Assembly (NCBI GenBank): GCA_003133245.1
Contig: PKWM01000048.1
Location: 148,165-212,164 of the forward strand
Direction: 5' to 3'
Length of the DNA stretch: 64,000 nt
Source: Rhodoferax sp.
Lineage (GTDB): Bacteria > Pseudomonadota > Gammaproteobacteria > Burkholderiales > Burkholderiaceae_C
Part shown: positions 48,922 through 57,806 of the stretch, one piece after another
Numbering within the stretch: the first letter of the stretch is position 1
How the letters are laid out: every line of letters starts with the position of its first letter
Notes under the pieces: model-generated
The model's database searches: none
The model's input: only the letters and a program-made list of their open reading frames with translations
Told to the model about the DNA's origin: nothing
Program-made: the position numbers and the translations under genes

Positions 48922-50147
48922 ACCACCTGTCCAAGTTTAAAGATGGGCAGGTACATGGCAACCACGATGCCGCCGATGATAGTCCCCAAAATCACAATGA
49001 TGATGGGCTCCATCAGGCTGGAGATGCCCGCCACCATGTCGTCCACCTCGGCTTCGTAAAAATCAGCCGCTTTGCCCAGCATGTGATCGATGGAGCCCGA
49101 TTCCTCGCCGATGGCGCACATCTGCAAGACCATGGAGGGGAACAAATTGGTATTGGTCATGGCCACGGTCAGCGCGGTACCGGTTGATACTTCTTGTTGA
49201 ATTTTGCGGGTGGCTATTTCATAGACTGAATTGCCGGCGGCACCACCGACCGAATCCAGTGCTTCCACCAGCGGCACACCGGCGGCAAACATGGTCGCCA
49301 GGGTGCGGGTCCAACGCGCAATGCATGATTTATCCACCAGCACGCCAAAAATTGGTAACTTGAGCATGATGCGATCCATCACGTGCTGCATTTTTTCATT
49401 GCGCCGCCAGGCTTGCATGAAAAAATAAAAGCCGCCCCCTATGCCACCAAAAATCAGCCACCACCATTTGACAAAAGTCTCACTGATGGCGATTACAGCC
49501 AACGTGGGTGCGGGCAGGTCAGCCCCAAAATTTGAAAACACCTCTTTGAAGGCAGGCACGACAAAGATCATGATGACGGCCACCACCACAAAAGCCACCA
49601 CCAAGACCGAGGTGGGGTACATCAGGGCCGACTTGATTTTCGACTTAATGGCCTCGGTTTTTTCCATATAGACGGCCAGCCGATCCAGCAAAGCGTCCAG
49701 AATACCGGCCGCTTCACCGGCCTCGACCAGGTTGCAATACAGGTTGTCGAAATACAGCGGATATTTGCGAAAGGCAACGCTCAGGGAAGTACCGGTTTCT
49801 ACATCACTGCGAATATCGCTAAGCAGTTTGGTGACACTCGGATTGGGGTTGCCGCGCCCGACGATGTCAAAAGCCTGCAGCAGCGGCACACCGGCTTTCA
49901 TCATGGTGGCAAGCTGGCGCGTGAAGATCGCCAGATCCTTGGGTTTGATCGGTTTGCCAGAGCGCATCCGGCGCTTCTTTATTTTGCTCGGCGTGACACC
50001 CTGGCGGCGCAGTGCAGCCCTGACCTGGTTTTCTCCGGCGGCTCTGGTTTCACCGTGCACTTGTCTGCCGCTGCGGTCTTTGCCATCCCATTCAAAGACA
50101 TATTCCTTGATATTTTTTGACGTTGTGCTTGCCATAGTGCTTCTCAT
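48918..50147 (-). CDS. pilC: Type IV pilus inner-membrane platform protein PilC
   Basis: 409 residues (405 if begun at the ATG at 50135, which is equally plausible). Two GspF domains (about 70-200 and 275-400), each followed by a hydrophobic segment. Typical strings are AIFTRQLATMMKAGVPLLQA and RTLATMFAAGVPLVEALDSV. It anchors the pilus assembly ATPases. pilB, which normally precedes pilC, is not upstream here; a 138-base gap without features and folB come instead. Confidence 0.95.
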   Translation of the reverse strand: MRSTMASTTSKNIKEYVFEWDGKDRSGRQVHGETRAAGENQVRAALRRQGVTPSKIKKRRMRSGKPIKPKDLAIFTRQLATMMKAGVPLLQAFDIVGRGNPNPSVTKLLSDIRSDVETGTSLSVAFRKYPLYFDNLYCNLVEAGEAAGILDALLDRLAVYMEKTEAIKSKIKSALMYPTSVLVVAFVVVAVIMIFVVPAFKEVFSNFGADLPAPTLAVIAISETFVKWWWLIFGGIGGGFYFFMQAWRRNEKMQHVMDRIMLKLPIFGVLVDKSCIARWTRTLATMFAAGVPLVEALDSVGGAAGNSVYEIATRKIQQEVSTGTALTVAMTNTNLFPSMVLQMCAIGEESGSIDHMLGKAADFYEAEVDDMVAGISSLMEPIIIVILGTIIGGIVVAMYLPIFKLGQVV

Positions 50148-50285
50148 TTACCGACCCGCACCGGCGTTCGTCCCAACCCCGCAAGGGCGGTGTCAGTGAA
50201 TGCTGGAGGAGCAGTATCGACGGTAGTCATAGCGCAGGAATGTACTACGTCTGGAACCAGCACAAATCCGAAAAGCCACAAAATC

Positions 50286-50657
50286 TCACCACTGCCCGGT
50301 CTCCATCCGGATTGCCACTTCACAGTCGTCAAAAATTTCAAGCTTGGTAATCTTGACCCGCACACCCAGCACGCCCGGCAATTGCAGCAAGCGGTTGGCG
50401 AGTTTGCCAATCAGGGTTTCAAGTAGGTTCACGTGCTCGACGGTACATTCATCAATGATTATTTTTCGCACTCGGCGGTAGTCGAGCACACGCTTGATGT
50501 CGTCATCAGACGGCAACAAGGGTTGGCTGCCAAGGCTCAGCTCGGCATCCACCTGAATCGGTTGAGGTGAGGATTTTTCATGTTCCAGAATACCCAGGCT
50601 GGCGTTAAAACGCAGGCCGGCAAGCGTCAGGGTTTGGTGACCAAAAGCGTCAGTCAT
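50286..50657 (-). CDS. folB: Dihydroneopterin aldolase
   Basis: 123 residues from the ATG at 50657; a GTG at 50702 would add 15 residues and overlap the upstream gene. The FolB pattern is LAGLRFNASLGILEHEKSSP at the start, then RVLDYRRVRKIIIDE, and VEHVNLLETLIGKLANRLL. It cleaves dihydroneopterin to 6-hydroxymethyldihydropterin and glycolaldehyde in folate synthesis. Adjacency to a pteridine-reductase-like gene supports the assignment. Confidence 0.85.
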   Translation of the reverse strand: MTDAFGHQTLTLAGLRFNASLGILEHEKSSPQPIQVDAELSLGSQPLLPSDDDIKRVLDYRRVRKIIIDECTVEHVNLLETLIGKLANRLLQLPGVLGVRVKITKLEIFDDCEVAIRMETGQW

Positions 50658-50682
50658 GATCAGTCGGGTGGGTGGCCGGGTT

Positions 50683-51477
50683 TCACAGCAGGGAAAAGTC
50701 ACGTTCGAATTTCATCAAGTGCTGACCGCCATCGACCAGCAGCGTGGTGCCGGTGATGGATGCGTTGTCGATGGCAAACTTGACGGTGGCCGCGACATCC
50801 GCCGCAGTTGAGGAGCGGCCCAGTGGTGAGAGCCGGTGCAGCGCCTCAAATTTTTCCGGACTCAGCAGGTGGCTGGTCAGAGTCAGGCCGGGTGCGACAC
50901 CGACGACGCGAAGCTGCGGGCTTAGCGCCATGGCCAGCATCGTGGTGGCGGCTTCCAGCGCGGCTTTGGACAGGGTGTAGCTGAAAAAATCGGGGTTCTG
51001 GTTCCATAACTTTTGATCCAGCAGATTAACCACTACCCCCAGCGGCGTTTGCGTCTGCACGCCGTCGGAGCCGACGCATTCCTGCACGTGTTGATACAGG
51101 GCTTGCGTCAAAATAATGGCAGCGCCGGTGTTGCTGTGCAGGTGTTTGTCCAGGGCAGCGAAGCTGAAACTGGCGGTCGTATCGTGTTCAAAGGTGGCGG
51201 CGTTGTTGACCACTGCATCCACCCGACCAAAGTGACGGATCACTTCAGGCAGTAAATTTCGAACCGCCGCTTCATCGGTCAAGTCGGCACAAAAAGCCGC
51301 GCTCGCACCTGCCCAGCGAACACAATCGGCCACAGTTTTTTGAGCATCTTCGAGAGCGCTGCGGTAATGCACCGCTACTTGCCAGCCGTCTTTGGCCAGT
51401 GCCAGGGCGATTTCACGCCCCAACCGTTTGGCTGCGCCTGTGACCAGTACCGTGCGAGTGGGAGGGGCTAAAGACAT
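50683..51477 (-). CDS. SDR-family pteridine (dihydropteridine) reductase, FolM/PTR1-like
   Basis: 264 residues. The cofactor motif is TGAAKRLGREIA, in which the Arg after TGAAK is a hallmark of pteridine reductases rather than ordinary SDRs (TGxxxGxG). Then NNAATF, the catalytic Tyr-Lys in FSYTLSKAAL, and a PG segment after VVGVAPGLTLTS. It should reduce dihydro- or dihydrobiopterin with NADPH, an alternative to dihydrofolate reductase. It lies just upstream of folB on the same strand and is divergent from the midA-like gene. Confidence 0.85.
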   Translation of the reverse strand: MSLAPPTRTVLVTGAAKRLGREIALALAKDGWQVAVHYRSALEDAQKTVADCVRWAGASAAFCADLTDEAAVRNLLPEVIRHFGRVDAVVNNAATFEHDTTASFSFAALDKHLHSNTGAAIILTQALYQHVQECVGSDGVQTQTPLGVVVNLLDQKLWNQNPDFFSYTLSKAALEAATTMLAMALSPQLRVVGVAPGLTLTSHLLSPEKFEALHRLSPLGRSSTAADVAATVKFAIDNASITGTTLLVDGGQHLMKFERDFSLL

Positions 51478-51498
51478 TCGAGGACAATTCAGGCTGTT

Positions 51499-52665
51499 AT
51501 GACAACATCTTACAGTTTAACGAACACTCTCAATCAGCATATTGCACAGGCTATTGCCGCGCGCAAGGGCTGGATTGGTTTTGATGAATTCATGGCACTG
51601 GCACTGTACGCGCCGGGTCTGGGCTACTACGCCAATGAAAGCGCCAAATTCGGTAGCCTGCCCGACACCATGCGCTCGGGTGAACGCGTGGCGGGCAGCG
51701 ACTTTGTCACCGCGCCCGAGATGACGCCCCTGTTTGGGCAGACGCTGGCCGTTCAAGTGGCGCAGGCTTTGCAGGTGACGCACACCACCGAGGTCTGGGA
51801 ATTTGGCGCAGGCTCGGGCGCGCTGGCGCTGCAGGTGCTGGAGAGCCTGGCCGCCCTCGGCATCACGCTAGAGCGCTACTCGATTGTTGATTTGTCGGGC
51901 AGCCTGCGCGCGCGCCAACAGGAAAAGCTGAAAAAATACGATGCAGTCGTGCGCTGGGTCAGTGAACTACCCGCCACCCTGCAAGGCGTGGTGCTCGGCA
52001 ACGAAGTACTCGACGCCATGCCGGTCAAGTTGCTGGTGCGCACAAACGGCGTTTGGTGCGAGCGCGGTGTCACCCTGGTCTCGACTTGCGAGCCAGCCGC
52101 CGAGCTTGCAAGGATCGAATCTGCGCCCGTATTCATTTGGCAAGATCGCCCCACCGACCTGCGACCCCCGTTGGAGATTGAGGGCGAGCACGACTATTTG
52201 ACCGAAATCCATCCCCAGGGCGCAGCCTTTATCCGAACACTGGCCGACAAGTTAAAAGCAGGTGCCGCATTTTTTATTGACTACGGTTTTCCCGAGCACG
52301 AGTACTACCATCCGCAGCGCCACATGGGCACGGTGATGTGCCACCAGCAGCACCAGTCCGATACCAACCCCCTGGCCGAGGTGGGACTTAAAGACATCAC
52401 GGCCCACGTCAATTTCACGGCACTGGCGCTGGCCGCGCAGGAAGCCGAACTAGGCGTGCTGGGTTACTGCACCCAGGCGCGTTTTTTGCTCAATTGCGGC
52501 CTGCTGGCAAAGCTGGAACCAGCCAACCTGCCAGCGCGGATACAGGCGCAAAAACTGATCATGGAACATGAAATGGGTGAACTCTTCAAGGTCATTGGCT
52601 TTTATAAGGGCGAGCCTTGGCAAGCTTTGGGTTTCGGGCAAGGCGACCGCACCGAAACACTGTAA
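51499..52665 (+). CDS. MidA/NDUFAF7-family SAM-dependent methyltransferase
   Basis: 388 residues. Family features: WIGFDEFMALALYAPGLGYYA, GSDFVTAPEMTPLFGQTLA, the SAM motif VWEFGAGSGALALQVLESL, and VVLGNEVLDAMPVKLL. In mitochondria the homolog NDUFAF7/MidA methylates a complex I subunit; in bacteria the target is unproven. It is divergent from the pteridine reductase gene; coq7 follows 19 bases after its stop. Confidence 0.9.
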   Translation: MTTSYSLTNTLNQHIAQAIAARKGWIGFDEFMALALYAPGLGYYANESAKFGSLPDTMRSGERVAGSDFVTAPEMTPLFGQTLAVQVAQALQVTHTTEVWEFGAGSGALALQVLESLAALGITLERYSIVDLSGSLRARQQEKLKKYDAVVRWVSELPATLQGVVLGNEVLDAMPVKLLVRTNGVWCERGVTLVSTCEPAAELARIESAPVFIWQDRPTDLRPPLEIEGEHDYLTEIHPQGAAFIRTLADKLKAGAAFFIDYGFPEHEYYHPQRHMGTVMCHQQHQSDTNPLAEVGLKDITAHVNFTALALAAQEAELGVLGYCTQARFLLNCGLLAKLEPANLPARIQAQKLIMEHEMGELFKVIGFYKGEPWQALGFGQGDRTETL

Positions 52666-52684
52666 ATTATTTATGGAAACAACC

Positions 52685-53317
52685 ATGCTAACAAACCGGA
52701 CGGATAAATTTTTTAACACGGCTGATGGCGCCCTGCGCACTCTCTTTGTGGCACCGCATGCAACGCGTGCCTGCCCGACCGTGAGCGGCGAAGTCACGCA
52801 ACTATCCGACGCTGAAAAAGCCCAGGCGGGCGCACTGATGCGGGTCAACCATGTCGGCGAAATATGCGCTCAGGCACTTTATACGGCGCAGGCATTGACG
52901 ACCCAAAATAACGAACTGGCGGCCCGGTTCGAACGCGCCAGCCTGGAGGAAACCGATCATCTGGCCTGGACGCGCCAACGTCTGGATGAGCTCGGCGCGC
53001 GGCCCTCGCTGCTCAATCCGCTCTGGTATGGCGCTGCCTTTGGCTTGGGCCTGCTGGCTGGCCGTCTGGGCGATCAGGTGAGTCTCGGCTTTGTGCTGGA
53101 AACCGAGAACCAGGTCGAGGCGCATCTGCAAAGTCACTTGACGCTGCTGCCCGCCAATGACCATGCCTCAAGAGCCATCGTGGCGCAAATGAAGGATGAC
53201 GAAGCGCGCCACGCAGCACAGGCACAAAAAGCCGGCGCCACCGAGTTGCCGCAGGTGGTCAAAGGCCTGATGAAAGCCGCCGCAAGGGTGATGACGACGG
53301 TGGCTTACCGGGTGTAG
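52685..53317 (+). CDS. coq7: 2-nonaprenyl-3-methyl-6-methoxy-1,4-benzoquinol hydroxylase (Coq7)
   Basis: 210 residues from the ATG at 52685, chosen over the in-frame ATG at 52673 because GGA lies 7 bases before it. The di-iron ligands are in NHVGEICAQALY, LEETDHLAWTRQRL, ENQVEAHLQSH and KDDEARHAAQAQ, the ExxH pairs of COQ7 proteins. It hydroxylates the ubiquinone ring and replaces flavin-dependent UbiF in many proteobacteria. It converges on osmC with 3 bases between. Confidence 0.94.
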   Translation: MLTNRTDKFFNTADGALRTLFVAPHATRACPTVSGEVTQLSDAEKAQAGALMRVNHVGEICAQALYTAQALTTQNNELAARFERASLEETDHLAWTRQRLDELGARPSLLNPLWYGAAFGLGLLAGRLGDQVSLGFVLETENQVEAHLQSHLTLLPANDHASRAIVAQMKDDEARHAAQAQKAGATELPQVVKGLMKAAARVMTTVAYRV

Positions 53318-53320
53318 GTC

Positions 53321-53770
53321 TTAGCTTTCCTGCACCTCAAAGCTGGTTGTTATTTTGGCGGTTTTGCCCAGCATGACGCTGGCGGAGCAATATTTCTCGT
53401 GGCTCAGGGCGATGGCGCGCTCCACGGCGGCGCTCGGGATGCCTTTGCCCACCACAGTGAAATGTAAATTGATGCGGGTGAACACTTTGGGTTCGACCTC
53501 GGCGCGTTCGGCGTCAAGCTTGACCGAGCAGCCACGCACATCGTGGCGACCGCGCTTCAAGATCAACACCACGTCGTAAGCGGTGCAACCGCCGGTGCCC
53601 GCCAGCAGCAGCTCCAGCGGGCGCGGCGCCAGATTCAGACCGCCACTGTCAGGTTGGGCAGCGTCGGGTGCGCCGTCCATCATCAGCGTATGACCGCTGC
53701 CGGTCTCGGCCATAAAACCCATGCCGGAGCGCGTGCCCAAGGCGCCGGTCCAATTCACTGTGCATTCCAT
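53321..53770 (-). CDS. OsmC-family protein
   Basis: 149 residues from the ATG at 53770; a longer in-frame start exists but lacks a Shine-Dalgarno. The two redox cysteines of the family are in AGTGGCTAYDVVLILKRG and SHEKYCSASVMLGKTA. It probably reduces organic hydroperoxides (OsmC/Ohr superfamily), although this subgroup (YhfA-like) has no proven substrate. No regulator lies beside it. Confidence 0.88.
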   Translation of the reverse strand: MECTVNWTGALGTRSGMGFMAETGSGHTLMMDGAPDAAQPDSGGLNLAPRPLELLLAGTGGCTAYDVVLILKRGRHDVRGCSVKLDAERAEVEPKVFTRINLHFTVVGKGIPSAAVERAIALSHEKYCSASVMLGKTAKITTSFEVQES

Positions 53771-53832
53771 AATTTTGTCTTTCGTTTCATATGAGATCAT
53801 TGTCACCTGATGTGGGCGTATATCATTGCGCC

Positions 53833-53915
53833 AAATCGGGGTCAGAGCCCAAATCGGTGGTACTTTGTTGGCGAAATCGAATGCACTGCCCCGAATTGGG
53901 ATCTGACCCCAATTC
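53833..53915. repeat. Inverted pair of 25-bp palindromic repeats
   Basis: Two related 25-base units, 53833-53857 and 53891-53915, face each other across 33 bases. Each contains a GGGGTCAGA-type core (second copy read on the minus strand: TTGGGGTCAGATCCC), and about 20 of 25 positions agree. It lies in the osmC-ilvA gap just upstream of the ilvA start, so it may affect the promoter or leader. The layout resembles BIME/REP pairs associated with REP-type transposases; none is present here. Confidence 0.55.
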
Positions 53916-53933
53916 AGCTATGTGGATTCTGCT

Positions 53934-55481
53934 ATGACTATCAAAACACTCAAACCTGCCGACTACCTGAAAAAGATCCTGACGGCCCGCGTCTATGACG
54001 TGGCGAGCGAGACCGCGCTGGAAAACGCAAAAGCCCTGAGCCGCCGGCTGCACAACAGCGTACTGCTCAAGCGCGAAGACCAGCAGCCAGTGCATAGCTT
54101 CAAGCTGCGCGGGGCTTACAACAAAATGGCGCACCTCTCGCCCGAGCAGTTGAAAAATGGGGTGATTTGCGCCTCCGCCGGCAACCACGCTCAAGGCGTG
54201 GCGCTGAGTGCGCAGCGCCTGGGCGCACGCGCCGTCATCGTTATGCCTACGACCACACCGCAAGTCAAAATCGACGCCGTGCGCAGTTTTGGCGGTGAAG
54301 TGGTGCTGCACGGCGACAGCTATTCCGATGCCTACACCTTTGCCGTAGCGCTGGAGAAAAAAGAAGGACTCACTTTTGTCCACCCGTTTGACGACCCCGA
54401 CGTGATCGCCGGCCAGGGCACGATTGCGATGGAAATCCTGCGCCAGCACCAGGGGCCGCTGGACGCGGTGTTTGTGGCCGTAGGCGGTGGCGGCTTGATT
54501 TCAGGTGTGGCCAATTACATCAAGGCAGTGCGTCCCGAGATCAAAGTCATCGGCGTGCAAATGAACGACTCCAATGCGATGGGGCAATCAATCGCCGCCA
54601 AAAAGCGCGTCACCTTGACCGACGTCGGCTTGTTCTCCGACGGCACGGCCGTCAAGCTGGTAGGCGAAGAAACCTTCCGCATTGCGCGCCAACTGGTGGA
54701 CGAATTCGTCATCGTTGATACCGATGCCGTGTGCGCTGCCATCAAGGACGTGTTCGTCGATACCCGCAGCATCGTGGAACCCGCCGGTGCTTTGGCGGTG
54801 GCGGCCATCAAGCAGTACGTCGCCCAGCGCAAGACCAGGGGCGAGACCTACGTCGCCATTTTGTGCGGTGCCAACATGAACTTCGACCGTCTGCGTTTTG
54901 TCGCCGAGCGCGCCGAGGTCGGCGAGGAACGCGAGGCGCTGTTTGCGGTGACCATCCCGGAAGAGCGCGGCAGCTTCAAACGCTTTTGTTTGGCCATTGA
55001 CAATTTGCCAGGGGGCCCGCGCAACGTGACTGAATTCAACTACCGCATCAGTGAGGCGAACTGCGCCCACGTGTTTGTCGGCCTGACCACGCAGGGCCCA
55101 GGCGAATCCGGCAAGATTGCCGCCAACTTCAGCAAGCACGGTTTTGGCACGCTGGACTTGACGCACGACGAACTGGCCAAGGAACATATTCGCCACATGG
55201 TCGGCGGTCACTCCAAACTGGCGCAGAACGAGCGCTTGTTGCGCTTTGAGTTCCCCGAGCGACCCGGCGCGCTGCTGAAATTTTTGAGCCTTCTGCGCCC
55301 GGGCTGGAACATCAGCTTGTTCCACTACCGCAACCAGGGCGCTGACTATGGGCGCATTTTGGTCGGCTTGCAGGTGCCGCAGGCGGACGACAAGGCCTTT
55401 GCAAAATTCCTGGCAACGCTGGGCTATCCCTGCGTCGAAGAAACCGCCAACCCGGTTTATCGGATTTTTTTGCAATCATGA
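53934..55481 (+). CDS. ilvA: Threonine ammonia-lyase, biosynthetic
   Basis: 515 residues from the ATG at 53934; a GTG four codons earlier is possible. The PLP lysine is in PVHSFKLRGAYNKM (about 59), the phosphate-binding loop is VGGGGLISG, and the C-terminus has two ACT-like regulatory domains (from about 325, LFAVTIPEERGSFKRFC, and LRFEFPERPGALLKFLSL). This is the long, isoleucine-feedback-inhibited form. The stop overlaps the next gene as ATGA. Confidence 0.96.
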   Translation: MTIKTLKPADYLKKILTARVYDVASETALENAKALSRRLHNSVLLKREDQQPVHSFKLRGAYNKMAHLSPEQLKNGVICASAGNHAQGVALSAQRLGARAVIVMPTTTPQVKIDAVRSFGGEVVLHGDSYSDAYTFAVALEKKEGLTFVHPFDDPDVIAGQGTIAMEILRQHQGPLDAVFVAVGGGGLISGVANYIKAVRPEIKVIGVQMNDSNAMGQSIAAKKRVTLTDVGLFSDGTAVKLVGEETFRIARQLVDEFVIVDTDAVCAAIKDVFVDTRSIVEPAGALAVAAIKQYVAQRKTRGETYVAILCGANMNFDRLRFVAERAEVGEEREALFAVTIPEERGSFKRFCLAIDNLPGGPRNVTEFNYRISEANCAHVFVGLTTQGPGESGKIAANFSKHGFGTLDLTHDELAKEHIRHMVGGHSKLAQNERLLRFEFPERPGALLKFLSLLRPGWNISLFHYRNQGADYGRILVGLQVPQADDKAFAKFLATLGYPCVEETANPVYRIFLQS

Positions 55482-56383
55482 GCGTCTCCCTTGACGGCAA
55501 GCTGGTGGTTGCGATTTCATCGCGTGCGCTGTTTGACTTTGAAGAAGAGAACGAAGTCTTCGAGCAGGGCGATGATCGCGCTTATATGGCGCTGCAACTA
55601 GAACGGCTCGATGTCCCCGCCAAACCGGGTGTGGCGTTTTCGCTGGTGAAAAAATTGCTGGCGTTTAACCAGGCGGGTGACGACCCCAGCCAACCAGTCG
55701 AAGTGGTGATCCTCTCGCGCAACGACCCGGTCTCGGGCATGCGGGTGTTTCGCTCGGCCCAGCATTACGGCCTGGCTATTGAGCGCGGCAGCTTCACGCG
55801 TGGCGAGCCGCCCTGGCGTTACCTAAAACCCTTGCACGCCAACCTGTTTTTGTCGGCCCATTTGAGCGATGTGCGCGCTGCACTGGGGGCGGGTGTGCCT
55901 GCCGCCCAGGTTTATCCTCAATCAGCCCACGCCAGCGCCACCCATCCGTTTGAAGTGCGCATCGCGTTTGACGGCGACGCCGTGCTATTCAGCGACGAAG
56001 CCGAGCGCGTTTATCAATCCGAGGGTTTGCGTGCTTTTCAAAAACACGAGCAGGACAAGGCACAGCAACCGTTGCTGGCCGGACCGTTCAAGCCACTGCT
56101 GGCGGCACTCCAGCGTTTGCAGCAAGCGGGCACCCCCAGCATGCGCATCCGCACTGCGCTGGTCACTGCGCGCAGTGCACCGGCGCATGAGCGCGCGATT
56201 CGCACGCTGATGAACTGGCATATCGAAGTCGATGAAGCGATGTTTTTGGGCGGTCTTTCAAAAGGCGAGTTTCTGGCCGAGTTCGAACCCGATTTTTTCT
56301 TTGACGACCAGACCGGCCACGTCGATTCAGCAGCCCGGCACGTGCCGGCCGGCCACGTCGCCAGCGGCGTCGCCAACCCATGA
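55478..56383 (+). CDS. Cytosolic 5'-nucleotidase (PF06189 family)
   Basis: 301 residues. Begins LDGKLVVAISSRALFDFEEENEVFE; contains EVVILSRNDPVSGMRVFRS, RIAFDGDAVLFSDEAERVYQ, the Asp-rich phosphate region and RIRTALVTARSAPAHERA. This matches the family of human cytosolic 5'-nucleotidase IA, which dephosphorylates AMP and other nucleotides. It is translationally coupled to ilvA before it and to the thioesterase gene after it (both ATGA). Confidence 0.85.
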   Translation: MSVSLDGKLVVAISSRALFDFEEENEVFEQGDDRAYMALQLERLDVPAKPGVAFSLVKKLLAFNQAGDDPSQPVEVVILSRNDPVSGMRVFRSAQHYGLAIERGSFTRGEPPWRYLKPLHANLFLSAHLSDVRAALGAGVPAAQVYPQSAHASATHPFEVRIAFDGDAVLFSDEAERVYQSEGLRAFQKHEQDKAQQPLLAGPFKPLLAALQRLQQAGTPSMRIRTALVTARSAPAHERAIRTLMNWHIEVDEAMFLGGLSKGEFLAEFEPDFFFDDQTGHVDSAARHVPAGHVASGVANP

Positions 56384-56826
56384 TTTGGGACTATCCGCGC
56401 GCCTTCACCTTGTCTGTGGTGCCACGGGCCGATGACATTGATGGCCTCAATCACACCAACAATGCGGTGTATGTTCAATGGTGCGAGAAGATCGGCTGGG
56501 CACATTCCGAAGCACTCGGCCTGAGTTTGGCGGATTACCAGCGCCTTGACCGGGCGATGGCGATTCGACGCGGCGAATATGACTACTTGCTGCCCACAGT
56601 GCTCAACGACGAACTCACGCTGGCCACCTGGCTGATTTCCAGCGAGGGCAAGTTGACCATGGAGCGCCGCTTTCAATTGATCCGCAACCGGGACCAGGCC
56701 ACCATCCTGCGCGGCCGTTGGGAACTGGTCTGCATTGAGCCGAGCAGCGCACGGGTGCGTCGCATGCCGCCGGAATTTTCTCGGGCCTACCTGGCAGCCA
56801 TGGTTGAGCCTGCGGTGGCAAAATAG
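56380..56826 (+). CDS. Acyl-CoA thioesterase of the YbgC/4-hydroxybenzoyl-CoA type
   Basis: 148 residues, hot-dog fold. The active-site segment is DDIDGLNHTNNAVYVQWCEKIGW, where Asp near the start of the helix is catalytic in the family. The middle has LLPTVLNDELTLATWL. The substrate is unknown; YbgC-like enzymes hydrolyse short-chain acyl-CoA or phospholipid-linked acyl groups. It is the last of three coupled genes ilvA-nucleotidase-thioesterase. Confidence 0.8.
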   Translation: MIWDYPRAFTLSVVPRADDIDGLNHTNNAVYVQWCEKIGWAHSEALGLSLADYQRLDRAMAIRRGEYDYLLPTVLNDELTLATWLISSEGKLTMERRFQLIRNRDQATILRGRWELVCIEPSSARVRRMPPEFSRAYLAAMVEPAVAK

Positions 56827-56873
56827 CCTGCAATTCCGGGCTATGCTCTTGCCGTTACAACCCATCACGACCC

Positions 56874-57512
56874 ATGCTGAAATATCTCACTATCCCCGTC
56901 ACCTCCTTTCAACAAAACTGCTCGCTGGTGTGGTGTGACCAGACCCTGAAGGCGGCCGTGATTGATCCCGGCGGCGACCTGGAACTGGTGTTGGCAGAAG
57001 TGGCACGGCTGGACCTTGCGCTTGAGCAGATTTGGCTCACGCATGCGCACATCGACCACGTCGGCGGCGTGGCAGAACTGGCGTCACGGTTCAACTTGCC
57101 CATCATCGGACCTCATCAAGCCGATCAATTCTGGATCGACAGCCTGGCGCAACAGGGAAAGATGTTTGGTCTTGCGAACGCCCGGGCCTTCACGCCCACG
57201 CGTTGGCTGGTCGATGGCGATAGCGTGAGCATTGGCAACAGCCGCCTGACGGTGCGGCACTGCCCCGGCCACACGCCGGGCCATGTCGTGTTCCACTCAA
57301 GCGAAGCCCATCGTGCGTTTGTGGGGGATGTGTTGTTTGCCGGCTCGATCGGTCGCACTGATTTGCCGCAAGGCGACCACGACACCTTGATCGCCAGCAT
57401 CAAGCAACGTCTGTGGCCCATGGGCGATGACACCGTATTCATTCCCGGGCACGGCCCCGAGAGCACGTTCGGGATTGAGCGGCGCAGCAACCCCTATGTG
57501 CAAGACATATAG
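56874..57512 (+). CDS. MBL-fold metallo-hydrolase (YcbL/glyoxalase II-like)
   Basis: 212 residues. The metal motif THAHIDHVGG is at about 57-66, then CPGHTPGHVVFHS, FVGDVLFAGSIGRTDLP and FIPGHGPESTFGIERRSN. It lacks the C-terminal glutathione-binding domain of GloB. YcbL-type enzymes have weak glyoxalase II activity. It lies 47 bases after the thioesterase gene and directly precedes the cassette array. Confidence 0.88.
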   Translation: MLKYLTIPVTSFQQNCSLVWCDQTLKAAVIDPGGDLELVLAEVARLDLALEQIWLTHAHIDHVGGVAELASRFNLPIIGPHQADQFWIDSLAQQGKMFGLANARAFTPTRWLVDGDSVSIGNSRLTVRHCPGHTPGHVVFHSSEAHRAFVGDVLFAGSIGRTDLPQGDHDTLIASIKQRLWPMGDDTVFIPGHGPESTFGIERRSNPYVQDI

Positions 57513-57764
57513 AGAGACCTCAGTTTTGCAGCTTGGGAGCAGTCCTTCGAACGCACACCTAAACGCACACCTAAACTTGATGTCACCCTGTCTGAAGCCT
57601 AGAATCGACCAAAACGATCTGCGGGGTTTGTCGGAATTTTTATACCTGTGTTGAAATTCAACAAAATCGTTGAAATCAAGGCTACAAGCCCTTCTCGGGA
57701 GCAATTCGTGTCCAGTTTATCCCGCAGCGCCCAGATTAATCCGCAGGTTTTGCGGTATAGATTC
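57513..57764. other. Non-coding boundary upstream of the cassette array
   Basis: 252 bases without a gene. It holds a tandem 12-base repeat (ACGCACACCTAA twice, 57551-57574) and short GTTGAAAT-type repeats near 57650-57675. No attI-like site with a divergent integrase is evident; the first cassette junction (GTTGGGC) is at 57765. Any array promoter would lie here. Confidence 0.35.
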
Positions 57765-57806
57765 GTTGGGCATCAATAGATAGCTTCCCAGCAACAGAGG
57801 TGAACC

